A stretch of 64,000 nt of DNA from Algoriphagus sp. AK58. GTDB taxonomy: Bacteria; Bacteroidota; Bacteroidia; Cytophagales; Cyclobacteriaceae. Below are positions 35,076-43,692 of the stretch, one piece after another. Each line of letters begins with the position of its first letter. The stretch's first letter is position 1. The stretch spans positions 159,354 through 223,353 of the forward strand of contig NZ_QEIG01000002.1 in NCBI RefSeq assembly GCF_014324365.1. Direction: 5' to 3'. Both the position numbers and the translations under genes were made by a program. The notes under the pieces were generated by a model. The model had not been told where the DNA came from. It did not search any database and was given only the letters and a program-made list of their open reading frames with translations.

Positions 35076-35771
35076 ATGAACGTCATCCGCTGGATTGGAA
35101 AATTGATCTGGAAGGTCGCCTTATGGTTTTTTGGACTCTCAATCGGACTGGTGATACTTTACCGTTTTGTTCCGGTTCCCATTACTCCTTTAATGGTCAT
35201 TCGATTGGTTGAGCAGGCCTTTGATCCCAAGAAAGAGCTTCGTTTATATAAAGATTGGGTTTCGATCGATGATATGTCCCGGCATGCCCCCCAGGCAGTC
35301 TATGCAGCCGAAGATCAAAAATTTTTGGATCATCGGGGATTTGATTTTGAAGCGATGGAAAAGGCTTGGGAAAACAACAAAAAAGGAAAACGAATCAAAG
35401 GAGCCAGTACTATCACTCAGCAGACTGTGAAAAACGTGTTTCTTTGGCCATCCCGTAGCTACGTAAGAAAGGGATTAGAAGCTTATTTTACAGTTTTAGT
35501 GGAGTTGCTTTGGTCCAAGGAGCGCATCATGGAAGTATACCTTAACGTGATCGAAATGGGGGATGGGATTTATGGGATTGAAGCTGCTTCACAGACTTTC
35601 TTTAAGAAAAGTGCCTCCAAGCTTTCTCAAAGTCAGGCTGCCCTGATCGCCGCTGTATTGCCTAATCCGAGAAGATGGAGTCCAGCTAGGCCAACCGGGT
35701 ATATCAGGGGGCGACAAAGCTGGATTGTCAGGCAAATGAATAATCTGGCCCCCTTAGGATTCGGGGCTTAA
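35076..35771 (+). CDS. mtgA: Monofunctional peptidoglycan transglycosylase
   Basis: MtgA polymerises lipid II into glycan strands at the outer face of the inner membrane. A single N-terminal membrane segment (about residues 10-33) precedes the GT51 domain, which shows the catalytic AAEDQKFLDHRGFD (Glu79) and KGASTITQQTVKN motifs plus KERIMEVYLNVIEMG. There is no transpeptidase domain, and 231 residues is the usual MtgA length. It follows the DUF3857 operon after about 115 bases. Confidence 0.94.
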   Translation: MNVIRWIGKLIWKVALWFFGLSIGLVILYRFVPVPITPLMVIRLVEQAFDPKKELRLYKDWVSIDDMSRHAPQAVYAAEDQKFLDHRGFDFEAMEKAWENNKKGKRIKGASTITQQTVKNVFLWPSRSYVRKGLEAYFTVLVELLWSKERIMEVYLNVIEMGDGIYGIEAASQTFFKKSASKLSQSQAALIAAVLPNPRRWSPARPTGYIRGRQSWIVRQMNNLAPLGFGA

Positions 35772-36202
35772 ATTTGAATTTGCGCTGTTAATTTTGGATT
35801 TTTCTCAGACTTCATAATGCCTGACCTGCCTATCTTAAATTTCCTTTATGCTGGGGGCGTAATACCATAAAAAATCCAAATAATATTCTGAATTTACCTT
35901 GTGGTTTGGTTAAAATCTAAAAGAAATCAAGACCTGAATTTTTCACCGGAAAAAGTCCAAAAAGTGGCTAAAATGCATGGATTCAAGGGTGTAAAAAACG
36001 CAAGAAAAATTTATCCACATTTTCAATTATTTATCCACAGTTTTCCACAATAATCATTTAAATCAAAGAAAATCAGATAGTTAACATGCTATTTTTATAC
36101 CTGGATTTGTGGATAAATGAAGCTAAGTGAAAAAAAACCTGAGTCTTTTGCAGCCATTTAAGTGGATAAATCCGAATTCAGAATTTTATTTTCTTTTGGT
36201 GC
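35772..36202. other. Non-coding region with a DnaA-box cluster
   Basis: This 431-base, AT-rich segment lies between mtgA (plus) and the ClC gene (minus), which are convergent, and has no reading frame. The left part (35772-36000) shows nothing I can name. The right part holds the DnaA-box-like sites annotated separately. Confidence 0.7.
36011..36169. promoter_or_regulatory. Cluster of five DnaA-box-like 9-mers (candidate oriC or DnaA-titration site)
   Basis: TTATCCACA occurs at 36011-36019 and 36031-36039 on the plus strand, TTTTCCACA at 36041-36049, TTATCCACA at 36108-36116 on the minus strand and TTATCCACT at 36161-36169 on the minus strand. Starts of the first three are 20 and 10 bases apart, roughly two turns and one turn of helix. 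The 58 bases between the two groups (36050-36107) are very AT-rich, as an unwinding element would be. Consensus 9-mers of this kind are rare by chance, so binding of DnaA is likely. Gene orientation on both sides points toward the site, which is not what a bidirectional origin usually shows. Confidence 0.6.
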
Positions 36203-37981
36203 TCAGTCTTGCTTTTGACGGATTAATCTCTTGCGATAAGCATTGAAGATTCTTGCCTTTGAGACAAATCCCAAATACTTATTATTGTCCAGTACCGGCA
36301 GATTCCAAGCACCGCTTCTTTCAAATTTCTCCATGGCAGATTGCATATTTTCAGTTGAAAATAGGATTTCCGGAGGACTGTGCATCAGCTGTCTGATCAG
36401 TACGGTTTTTTGTTTTTCAGGATCAAACATGATGTCACGAATGTCATCCAAAGTGACAATTCCATTCAAAATATGGTTCTCGTCAACTACCGGAAAAATA
36501 TTCCTCTTGGAGATTTTTACCAACTCGATCAAATCTCCCAATTGGGCATCAGGATGGATTGGCAATAAGTCACGTTCGATTACTTGGGTGATGCTGATCG
36601 TCTCTAGAAGCTCCTGGTCTTTGGTCTCCGGAAGATGTTTCCCCTGAGATTTTAATTGAAGGGTATAAAGGCTGTCTTTTTGAAAGGAGGTTTTGGTAAT
36701 GAACGAGATGGCTGAAACAAACATCAGAGGTACAAATAGCTCGTATCCTCCCGTGATCTCAGCAATAAGAAATATAGCTGAAAGCGGGGCATGTTGTACG
36801 CCGGCCATCACTCCGCACATAGCTACCAAAGTGAAGTGTGCCAAAGGGAGGGGAATATGAAATCCCAGCAAATTTTTGGAAAAGGCAAAAACGAATCCCG
36901 TGATTCCTCCAGCATAAAGAGAAGGTGCAAAGATCCCTCCGCTTCCTCCCGCACCGATCGTGATGGCGGATGCCATAGGTTTGAGCAGGATAATCAAGAC
37001 CAAAAACCCCAAGACCATGATGGGGTTTTCTATGGCTGAAAAGAAGGGGCTTTTGTCCAAGACCTCAGAAGAGTTGCCATCGATCAGGATATTCAAGGTT
37101 TCATATCCTTCACCATAAATGGGAGGGAAGAAGAAAACCATAAATCCCAGAAATGCACCTCCATAGGTAATTCTCATCCATTGGTCTCCTATATCTTCCA
37201 TGATCCCCTCGGTGTATCTGACCATCCTGCTGAAGTATAGCGAGACTAATCCACAAATGATACCCAGAAGTAAATAGTAAGGCATATGGGCTGCCTCGAA
37301 ACTCTCCTTGAGGTTGAAATTAAATAAGGACTCTTCACCGATCAAAATCATAGAAGTAAGAGAGCCTGTCACCGAAGCAATCAACAGAGGGATAAAACTT
37401 GCGGTGCTAATCTCCATCAGAATTACTTCAATGGCAAAAATCACAGCTCCTATCGGTGCCCCAAAGATGGCCGAAATTGCGCCCGCAGCCCCACAGCCTA
37501 TCAACAGGGTTCTTTTCTTGGCATTAAGGTGCATCAGCAGTCCCACATTGGATCCAATGGCAGAGCCTGTCATAACCATAGGGGCTTCCAATCCTACAGA
37601 TCCTCCAAATCCCACAGTCAAAGCCGAAGTAATAACTCTGCTGTATATTTTGACACGAGGGATAAGGCTGGAATTTTTGGAGATATTAAAGAGAACATCC
37701 GGTATGCCGTGCCCTCCTAAGTCTTTTAAGAAAAATTTCCCGATCAGAAATGCAGCCGAAATCCCGATCAAGGGATATATGATGTACATGAAATTGGCAT
37801 ATTCGGTGTAGAAGTCTTCTGTCAGAAAGTTTTGTATTCCATGTACCGCCGTTTTTAGTATCACTGCAGCGATACCGGAAAACACTCCAATCAATCCGCT
37901 GAGTATCAAAATAAAATTCTGATTGCTCATGTGTCTGAGCCTCCAGATGAGTAGACGGGTGATTAGATCATTTTTTCCCAA
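36203..37981 (-). CDS. ClC-type chloride channel/antiporter with C-terminal CBS pair
   Basis: This is an inner-membrane anion transporter of 592 residues. The ClC selectivity and gating segments are present as GSVGLEAPMVMTGSAIGS (gating Glu) and GAGGSGGIFAPSLYAGG. About 10-12 hydrophobic helices fill residues 20-440. Two CBS domains (about 460-590) probably sense nucleotides in the cytosol. The gene follows the M28 peptidase gene on the same strand after 52 bases. Whether it is a channel or Cl-/H+ antiporter is not decidable by eye. Confidence 0.9.
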   Translation of the reverse strand: MGKNDLITRLLIWRLRHMSNQNFILILSGLIGVFSGIAAVILKTAVHGIQNFLTEDFYTEYANFMYIIYPLIGISAAFLIGKFFLKDLGGHGIPDVLFNISKNSSLIPRVKIYSRVITSALTVGFGGSVGLEAPMVMTGSAIGSNVGLLMHLNAKKRTLLIGCGAAGAISAIFGAPIGAVIFAIEVILMEISTASFIPLLIASVTGSLTSMILIGEESLFNFNLKESFEAAHMPYYLLLGIICGLVSLYFSRMVRYTEGIMEDIGDQWMRITYGGAFLGFMVFFFPPIYGEGYETLNILIDGNSSEVLDKSPFFSAIENPIMVLGFLVLIILLKPMASAITIGAGGSGGIFAPSLYAGGITGFVFAFSKNLLGFHIPLPLAHFTLVAMCGVMAGVQHAPLSAIFLIAEITGGYELFVPLMFVSAISFITKTSFQKDSLYTLQLKSQGKHLPETKDQELLETISITQVIERDLLPIHPDAQLGDLIELVKISKRNIFPVVDENHILNGIVTLDDIRDIMFDPEKQKTVLIRQLMHSPPEILFSTENMQSAMEKFERSGAWNLPVLDNNKYLGFVSKARIFNAYRKRLIRQKQD

Positions 37982-38033
37982 ATCGCAAAAAGTTTAGGTT
38001 TTTTTCAAGCATAGAATATACAAAACCTCGACA

Positions 38034-38966
38034 CTATTCCAACAAACCTTGGTCCAGTGCAATCAGTGATTTCAATATCAGATTTACGGCATTGATGTAG
38101 AACTGAGGCTGTATGTTTTCAAACTCATCACTGGGCTTGTGATAATCCTCGTGGTCTTCTACTCCGAAATAGAGATGAGGTACTTTCTTTTCAAAAAATG
38201 CCCCATGATCGGAAGACTTGGTCCAATCGTTACTTCCTGTTCCGGGTTCGTCATGACCAAAGGCCAACTTAGGATCAGAGCCGTTGGCTACTTTTTCGAG
38301 GATGCTCTTAAATTGAGGGTAGTAATAGGTGCCGGAGACATACAATTCGTTTTTATCGCTTCTCGAAAGCATATCCATGTTTACATTGAGTAAGATTTGC
38401 TCCAGAGGATAGGGAAAGTCATTGACCAAAAATCTGGCACCACGAAGGCCCATTTCTTCCGCATCCAAGGCCACAAACATCATCCCATGCTGAGGTCGGT
38501 TTTTGGAAAAATATTCAGCCAAAACCATCAGGGCGGCAGTTCCTGAAGCATTGTCATCAGCCCCATTGTAGATAGAATCCCCCTCCATATCTACTCTTCC
38601 TATCCCCACATGATCGTAATGGGCTGTGACTACAATTAATTTACGGGATTGGCTTCCGGGAATAAAAGCCACCACATTTGCGGCATCGGTATAGGTTTTT
38701 TGTTCTCTCTGATTCGTAAAAGAAAATTTTTGAAGAAAATCCGGATAAAGTGGCTCCACAAGATCCATGGAGATAAGTTCTTCCAAAATGTATTTTCTGG
38801 CTTTTAGGTTACCTTCACTTAGCGGTTTTCTGCCAGCCAATTCGTCAGAAGAGAGGTACTCGATATGCCTGATTAGTTTTTGTGAATTGATTTCCTGGGC
38901 AAAAGTGAAGCAGGAAATACCTAGAAAGAGAATTACTGTAAATAATTTATTCAAAGTAGAATTCAT
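38034..38966 (-). CDS. M28 family zinc aminopeptidase, secreted
   Basis: This is an exported di-zinc peptidase of 310 residues. The signal peptide ends at CFTFAQE. Zinc and catalytic residues appear in VVTAHYDHVG, NGADDNASG, ALDAEEMG and a C-terminal SDHGAFFEKKVPHLYFG. This set is the complete M28 pattern. Relatives include aminopeptidases and glutaminyl cyclases; the DAEE motif supports aminopeptidase. It is the first gene of a two-gene unit with the ClC transporter. Confidence 0.9.
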   Translation of the reverse strand: MNSTLNKLFTVILFLGISCFTFAQEINSQKLIRHIEYLSSDELAGRKPLSEGNLKARKYILEELISMDLVEPLYPDFLQKFSFTNQREQKTYTDAANVVAFIPGSQSRKLIVVTAHYDHVGIGRVDMEGDSIYNGADDNASGTAALMVLAEYFSKNRPQHGMMFVALDAEEMGLRGARFLVNDFPYPLEQILLNVNMDMLSRSDKNELYVSGTYYYPQFKSILEKVANGSDPKLAFGHDEPGTGSNDWTKSSDHGAFFEKKVPHLYFGVEDHEDYHKPSDEFENIQPQFYINAVNLILKSLIALDQGLLE

Positions 38967-39121
38967 CTGTTTATAATTGCTTACCTATGTCCCACATTAA
39001 CCTGCATGATGATATGTTTCACTGGGTGTGTTTTTCATCCTGTTTAATATCGTGGATACCTATGGATCGTTATGTATATTCGTAAAAATACAGACCTTAC
39101 CTTCATCACCTCAGGGATTGC

Positions 39122-40108
39122 ATGAAATATATCTTATTCTTTCTTTTTTTTATTGGATTAGCTGGGATTTCACTTGGTCAGGGAGGATTGCCTCCATCTT
39201 TTTTTGAAGGAAAATCTGTGGTAGTAATTTCCACAGACCCTGGTGCCAGACCTGTGCTTTCTTGGCAAGAGCTTGCCGACAGTGTTCACACCTATTTGGT
39301 GCAGGCAGGTGCAGACCCAATAGCCTATTTTGAATTGGAGCAGGTGGCACTTTCTGAGGCTCGTCAGGCAGACTATGCGAAGGCCTTTCTACAAAGGCAG
39401 GTTAAAAACGTGATCTTGGTAACCAGACAAAAGGAAAAACTGAGCATTCATGTAGGGCCTTTTTCCGGGGACGGAAAAATAATCGCTTCTCCTGCTCTCT
39501 TTGGCGTATCAGGGAAAGATTGGATTGAGGCGGGAGGATTATTGCAGGAGCTTGGGAAAACAACTAAATCAAAAAATCTTCTTGTTCTGGATGTGGCTGA
39601 ATTTCCTCAGATCAGTTCCCAGGAAACGGCTCAGTCCGTTCAAAAATTTATACCCCGAAATCCCCTCAATTTAGAAGTATTCAAATTGGGAATTCCCCTT
39701 GAAGGTTCTTCTGCAGAAACAGGTGCGATGAGCTACTTCAGATATGACCTTTTTGGAAAATCTGAGGCGACTATTTTAGCTGAGCAAGCCACACAGAAAA
39801 CACAGATTCAGGGAATATTAGAAAGCCTTTATCCTTATCAAATTGAATGGCTCACAGAAGCAAAAACCACACAACAATTAATCGCTGACCGGGTCCAGTT
39901 TATCTTGGTAAAAGTGGAGGGACGTCAGGCAGATTTGATGAAAAGTATGGGATTGGAGCCCCTCACCGGTGAGGATGGATCCAAGACAGTGGTCAAATAT
40001 TACATCCGGTTTTTGGTCAGAGACGAATTGTACATCGGTCCGGATTGGGATGCTAATCCAGATTGGAGAGAGGCTTTGACTCGGTTTTTGGAAAACTTAA
40101 AAAAATAA
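39122..40108 (+). CDS. Secreted protein of unknown function
   Basis: I do not recognise a family. The 328-residue product has a clear Sec signal peptide (MKYILFFLFFIGLAGISLGQ) and no lipobox. Residues 30-200 look alpha/beta, with hydrophobic strands such as SVVVIS, NVILVTR and NLLVLDV spaced as in a Rossmann-like fold; no nucleotide-binding loop is obvious. The C-terminal part (about 205-328) is mostly helical with a final FLVRDELYIGPDWD segment. It is divergent from the M28 gene and followed by a terminator that overlaps its stop codon. Confidence 0.6.
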   Translation: MKYILFFLFFIGLAGISLGQGGLPPSFFEGKSVVVISTDPGARPVLSWQELADSVHTYLVQAGADPIAYFELEQVALSEARQADYAKAFLQRQVKNVILVTRQKEKLSIHVGPFSGDGKIIASPALFGVSGKDWIEAGGLLQELGKTTKSKNLLVLDVAEFPQISSQETAQSVQKFIPRNPLNLEVFKLGIPLEGSSAETGAMSYFRYDLFGKSEATILAEQATQKTQIQGILESLYPYQIEWLTEAKTTQQLIADRVQFILVKVEGRQADLMKSMGLEPLTGEDGSKTVVKYYIRFLVRDELYIGPDWDANPDWREALTRFLENLKK

Positions 40109-40130
40109 AACCTCCCATGGGAGGTTTTTT
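40107..40130 (+). terminator. Intrinsic terminator overlapping a stop codon
   Basis: A perfect 10-bp stem (40107-40116 with 40119-40128), 2-base loop, and a T run. The first bases belong to the stop codon of the preceding gene. Confidence 0.87.
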
Positions 40131-40309
40131 AACTTTAGGGTGGGGTGATTGAGACAACTTTTACAAATCTCGTGGCTCACGAACAGCGATTTTGGTTGTT
40201 TCAACAGCGTATATTTGTAAATGAAGGGATTTAATTTAATAAAACAAATTCTTCTCAGCGTTTTTTAAACGAGTTCGGTTTTTCTATTTTTTTGATGAAG
40301 GCTAACCAA

Positions 40310-40876
40310 TTAAAACAAGGTTTTGTTGAGGAATGGGATTAAGGCCAAAATTATCGCCTGACGGTAATATTCCTCTCTGTTGATGACCCCATGGGTCAGG
40401 ATTCCTACTGAACCCCCTTGATGCTTGGAATTTTCCTGATTGAATACCAAATCATCCGCTTTCCCCAGTTCCATTCCTTCTTTTACCAATTCAGCTACTT
40501 GAGTTGGGAGGTAAAATGTGCCGGTTTTGGCCTGGCTGGTTTTTCCTGAATCAGAAAGGATAAAAATCCAAGCAAAGGCAAACATCCCTTTTTCATCCTC
40601 ATCTACCCCTCCCTCTATTCCGACCCAATAATTGGCTTCAGGAAATACCTCTCTGGAGTTATACGCCCTGTTTTTCGCTCCCAAGAGTGTTTCCCGATCG
40701 CCGATTGGTTGTTCAGGAACACCAGAGGAAGCATTTATTCCTTCCACTAAGAAGGAGCTATTAAAAGCTCGGGTAAAAGCATCCTCTGTGCAGGAAATCT
40801 TAACTGGGTTTTTACTCCCTACTAGTACCAGTTGCTTTTCTGTAGGGCGGAAATTTTCTCTTCTTTTAAAACTCAT
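40310..40876 (-). CDS. yjjX: Inosine/xanthosine triphosphatase (YjjX family)
   Basis: This is a house-cleaning enzyme that hydrolyses non-canonical purine triphosphates (ITP, XTP) in the cytosol. The N-terminal VGSKNPVKISCTEDAF, the GDRETLLGAKNRA segment, YWVGIEGGVD and the C-terminal HQGGSVGILTHGVINR are the family signatures. The 188 residues fit. It is 20 bases downstream of yebC on the same strand, so the two are probably one operon. Confidence 0.9.
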   Translation of the reverse strand: MSFKRRENFRPTEKQLVLVGSKNPVKISCTEDAFTRAFNSSFLVEGINASSGVPEQPIGDRETLLGAKNRAYNSREVFPEANYWVGIEGGVDEDEKGMFAFAWIFILSDSGKTSQAKTGTFYLPTQVAELVKEGMELGKADDLVFNQENSKHQGGSVGILTHGVINREEYYRQAIILALIPFLNKTLF

Positions 40877-40896
40877 AGCAAAGCCAGGCTTAAGCC

Positions 40897-41604
40897 TTAG
40901 GCCATATTGGTAAATACTTGGTTTACATCATCGTCTTCTTCGAGACGGTCGATCAGCTTATTGATGATTTCTTCCTGTTCCTCGGTCAATTCAGTAAGGG
41001 TGGTCGGGAAACGTTGAAAATCGGCGGAAATCACCTCAATGCCTCGGTCTTCTAGGGCTTTTTGCATGGTGCCGAAGTCTTCAAATTCAGTATATGCAAA
41101 TATTTCCCCCTCATTTTCTGCGATTTCGGTAAGTCCGAAGTCGATTAATTCCAGTTCAAGCTCTTCCAGATCATAGTTTGCTTTTGCAAAACGGAAAACG
41201 GCTTTTCGCTCAAACATAAAGCTTACAGAGCCAGAAGTCCCCAATGAGCCACCGGCCTTGGTGAAGTAAGACCTGACGTTTGCCACAGTCCGATTGGTAT
41301 TATCCGTAGAAGTTTCTACGATGATGGCTACACCAAATGGACCATAACCTTCATATACCACCTCTTCGTAATCTTTCTCATCCTTATTGGAGGCTCGTTT
41401 GATGGCCGCTTCGATACGGTCTTTGGGCATTTGAGCACCCTTTGCGTTTTGGATGACCGTTCGCAGCTTGGCATTGGTGGTTGGATCCGGTCCCCCGGAT
41501 TTTACTGCCATCACGATTTCTTTACCCAGGCGGGTAAATACTTTGGACATTTTGTCCCAACGCTTGAATTTTCTCTCTTTTCGGAATTCAAATGCTCTTC
41601 CCAT
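40897..41604 (-). CDS. YebC/PmpR family DNA-binding regulator
   Basis: YebC-family proteins bind DNA and, in recent work, also help ribosomes through proline-rich stalls. The N-terminus MGRAFEFRKERKFKRWDKM, the GGPDPTTNAKLRTVIQNAKGAQMPKDRIEAAIKRA helix region and YEGYGPFGVAIIVETSTDNTNRT are family hallmarks. The 235-residue length and opening place it with the YeeN-like branch. A TATTTTTG -7-like element lies 23 bases upstream. Confidence 0.93.
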   Translation of the reverse strand: MGRAFEFRKERKFKRWDKMSKVFTRLGKEIVMAVKSGGPDPTTNAKLRTVIQNAKGAQMPKDRIEAAIKRASNKDEKDYEEVVYEGYGPFGVAIIVETSTDNTNRTVANVRSYFTKAGGSLGTSGSVSFMFERKAVFRFAKANYDLEELELELIDFGLTEIAENEGEIFAYTEFEDFGTMQKALEDRGIEVISADFQRFPTTLTELTEEQEEIINKLIDRLEEDDDVNQVFTNMA

Positions 41605-41626
41605 GGATTTGCTCGTTTGTGGAGGG

Positions 41627-41634
41627 CAAAAATA
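41627..41634 (-). promoter_or_regulatory. Candidate -7 element of yebC-yjjX
   Basis: TATTTTTG on the minus strand, the same 8-mer as the candidate at ndk, located 22 bases before the yebC ATG. Confidence 0.4.
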
Positions 41635-41750
41635 GTAATTTCTTTTACTTGACCGAAGATCAATTCGAACACTCGACCAAAGTAAAATTTCTTCAAAAAA
41701 CAGGGCGGCAATCAGTAAAAAGCCGTGTAAGGATTAAACCTTTTACATCC

Positions 41751-43091
41751 ATGCCAGACCATTCTTACAAGGCTATTCCAAACCTTCCCCAATTAGGGCT
41801 TCCCAAAGTAGTGATTGTGGGAGCAGGATTTGCAGGTCTCAAGCTCGCCCGAAGTCTGAGAAACAAATCGTTTCAGGTGATTCTTCTAGACAAGAACAAT
41901 TTCCATCAATTCCAGCCTCTTTTTTACCAGGTTGCTACCGCGGGCTTAGAGCCAAGTGCCATCTCGTTTCCCCTGAGGAAAATTTTTCACAACACCAAAA
42001 ATGTCAGTTTTCGCATGGCGGAAGTCATCCGAGTCGATAAGGATAATAAGAGACTTTTTACTGACATAGGGTACATCGATTACGACTTCTTAGTCCTTTC
42101 GATGGGGGCAGATACCAACTATTTTGGATCAAAGAATATCGAATATTTTTCTTCTCCCATGAAAAGTGTGTCAGAGGCATTGTATATCCGAAATAAGATC
42201 ATCTCGAATTACGAAAAGGCGATTACCATCGAAAAGATGGAAAATAGAAAATCCCTTATGAATGTAGTGATCGTGGGAGGTGGACCCACCGGAGTGGAAC
42301 TTGCCGGGGCAATGGCTGAATTGAGAAATAATGTTTTTCCGAAAGATTACCCTGAGCTGAGTTTCAAAAATATGAAAGTGGTCTTGATAGAGGCAGGTTC
42401 CAGCTTGCTGGCAGCTATGTCCTCGGAGGCTCAGCAAAAAGCAATGGATTACCTGGTCAAATTGGGAGTGGAGGTGTATACACACACTCGAGTTTTGGAT
42501 TATGATGGGAAAGTGGTCTTGTTGGAGGGAAAGGAAAGTATTGAAACCCAGACGTTGCTTTGGGCAGCGGGAATCAAGCCCAATAAAATTGATGGGCTAA
42601 GGCCTGAAAATTATTCCGGCAACGGCCGTATCATGGTCGATGAGTTCAATCGGATTCCAGATGCTCACAACCTTTTCGTTTTGGGAGATCAATGCCTGAT
42701 GCCAACAGGTAATTTTCTAAAAGGTCACCCACAAGTCGCTCAAGTGGCTATCCAGCAAGCTAGAAATCTAGCAGATAATTTATTGGCCATTTCCAAGGGG
42801 AAAGAAATGAGGCCGTTTTCTTATAAGGACCTGGGGTCTATGGCTACAGTGGGAAGAAAACTGGCAGTAGTGGATCTCCCCTTTTTGCGTTTTCAGGGTA
42901 CTCTAGCTTGGCTGACTTGGTTATTTGTACACCTAATGGCCATTTTGGGGGTAAAAAACAGGCTTTTCATATTTCTGGATTGGTCTTGGAATTACCTCAG
43001 TTTTGACCCAAGCCTAAGGTTATTGATCAAACCAAAGTATGTAAGGGCTTCAGAAAGGAAGGAATTAATTGAGGGAAAAAGTATGAGTTAA
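41751..43091 (+). CDS. ndh: Type II NADH dehydrogenase
   Basis: This is a membrane-associated flavoprotein that passes electrons from NADH to quinone without pumping protons. The FAD motif is VVIVGAGFAGLKLARSL and the NADH motif is VVIVGGGPTGVELAGAMAE; HQFQPLFYQVATAGLEPSAI and LFVLGDQC are also typical. Hydrophobic C-terminal stretches (FLRFQGTLAWLTWLFVHLM) probably dock it to the membrane. Frame-open sequence continues upstream to 41592, but the first methionine compatible with the family start is at 41751, giving 446 residues. Confidence 0.92.
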   Translation: MPDHSYKAIPNLPQLGLPKVVIVGAGFAGLKLARSLRNKSFQVILLDKNNFHQFQPLFYQVATAGLEPSAISFPLRKIFHNTKNVSFRMAEVIRVDKDNKRLFTDIGYIDYDFLVLSMGADTNYFGSKNIEYFSSPMKSVSEALYIRNKIISNYEKAITIEKMENRKSLMNVVIVGGGPTGVELAGAMAELRNNVFPKDYPELSFKNMKVVLIEAGSSLLAAMSSEAQQKAMDYLVKLGVEVYTHTRVLDYDGKVVLLEGKESIETQTLLWAAGIKPNKIDGLRPENYSGNGRIMVDEFNRIPDAHNLFVLGDQCLMPTGNFLKGHPQVAQVAIQQARNLADNLLAISKGKEMRPFSYKDLGSMATVGRKLAVVDLPFLRFQGTLAWLTWLFVHLMAILGVKNRLFIFLDWSWNYLSFDPSLRLLIKPKYVRASERKELIEGKSMS

Positions 43092-43174
43092 GATTCATTA
43101 ACAGAATGGTTTTGGTGGAGAGTTAAACCACCATCCCGGATCTTGGTCTAACTCCCGAACAAACCAAAACAACT

Positions 43175-43588
43175 ATGAAACAATGGATGATAGGGGCAGT
43201 TGTACTGACCTTCATGAGTTTGGGGGTTACCGCCCAAGAACAAAGAATGAGGCCAAGCTCGGAAGAGCGAGCTCAAAGAATGACTGATAGGATGGCATCC
43301 GAATTGAAGCTTTCCGACGAACAAAAGCAAAAGATTTTTGCGATCAATCTTGAAAACGCAAAAAAGCGCGAGGCCGAAATGGAGAAGCGTAGAGCAGAGA
43401 TGGAGGTCAGGAGAACTGAAATGAAAGCTCAGGAGGAAAAAATTAAGGAGGTTCTCACCGATGATCAAAGAAAGCAATGGGAGGAGATCAAATTGGATCG
43501 ACATCCTGGACGAAGGCCAGGAGGCATGGTAGAAGACCCCAAAGAATTCCATCACAGACATCGCCGAAATATGGGTGGAGAAAAGTAA
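43175..43588 (+). CDS. Small periplasmic Spy/CpxP-like protein
   Basis: This is a 137-residue exported protein with a signal peptide ending in VTAQE. The rest is mostly charged helix with two LTxxQ-like motifs, LSDEQKQKIF and LTDDQRKQWEE, about 55 residues apart, which is the CpxP/Spy pattern of periplasmic stress chaperones. A His/Arg-rich tail (EFHHRHRRNMG) could bind metal. It follows ndh after 83 bases and ends in a strong terminator. Confidence 0.75.
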   Translation: MKQWMIGAVVLTFMSLGVTAQEQRMRPSSEERAQRMTDRMASELKLSDEQKQKIFAINLENAKKREAEMEKRRAEMEVRRTEMKAQEEKIKEVLTDDQRKQWEEIKLDRHPGRRPGGMVEDPKEFHHRHRRNMGGEK

Positions 43589-43592
43589 ATGA

Positions 43593-43620
43593 AGAAAGCC
43601 CCGTAATTTCGGGGCTTTCT
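43593..43620. terminator. Bidirectional terminator after the Spy-like gene
   Basis: A perfect 11-bp stem (43593-43603 with 43610-43620) and 6-base loop, only a few bases after the stop codon. Confidence 0.85.
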
Positions 43621-43660
43621 ATATCGCAGGTGGGTCAACTAAACAGGGTACTATTGAATA

Positions 43661-43691
43661 GTCAGGGTAAGCCCAATGGGTTTATCCTGAC
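43661..43691. other. Long hairpin just after the gltD stop codon
   Basis: Fourteen base pairs, two of them G-T (43661-43674 with 43678-43691), with a 3-base loop. It abuts the gltD stop at 43693. No T run follows on the minus strand, so it may protect the gltBD 3' end rather than terminate. Confidence 0.5.
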
Positions 43692-43692
43692 C

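Noticed and set aside
37308..37811. Plus-strand frame of 167 codons inside the ClC gene
   Set aside because: It is antisense to conserved ClC motifs and has no recognisable protein features.
41592..41750. N-terminal extension of the ndh frame
   Set aside because: It overlaps the yebC start and promoter, and the family start matches the ATG at 41751.
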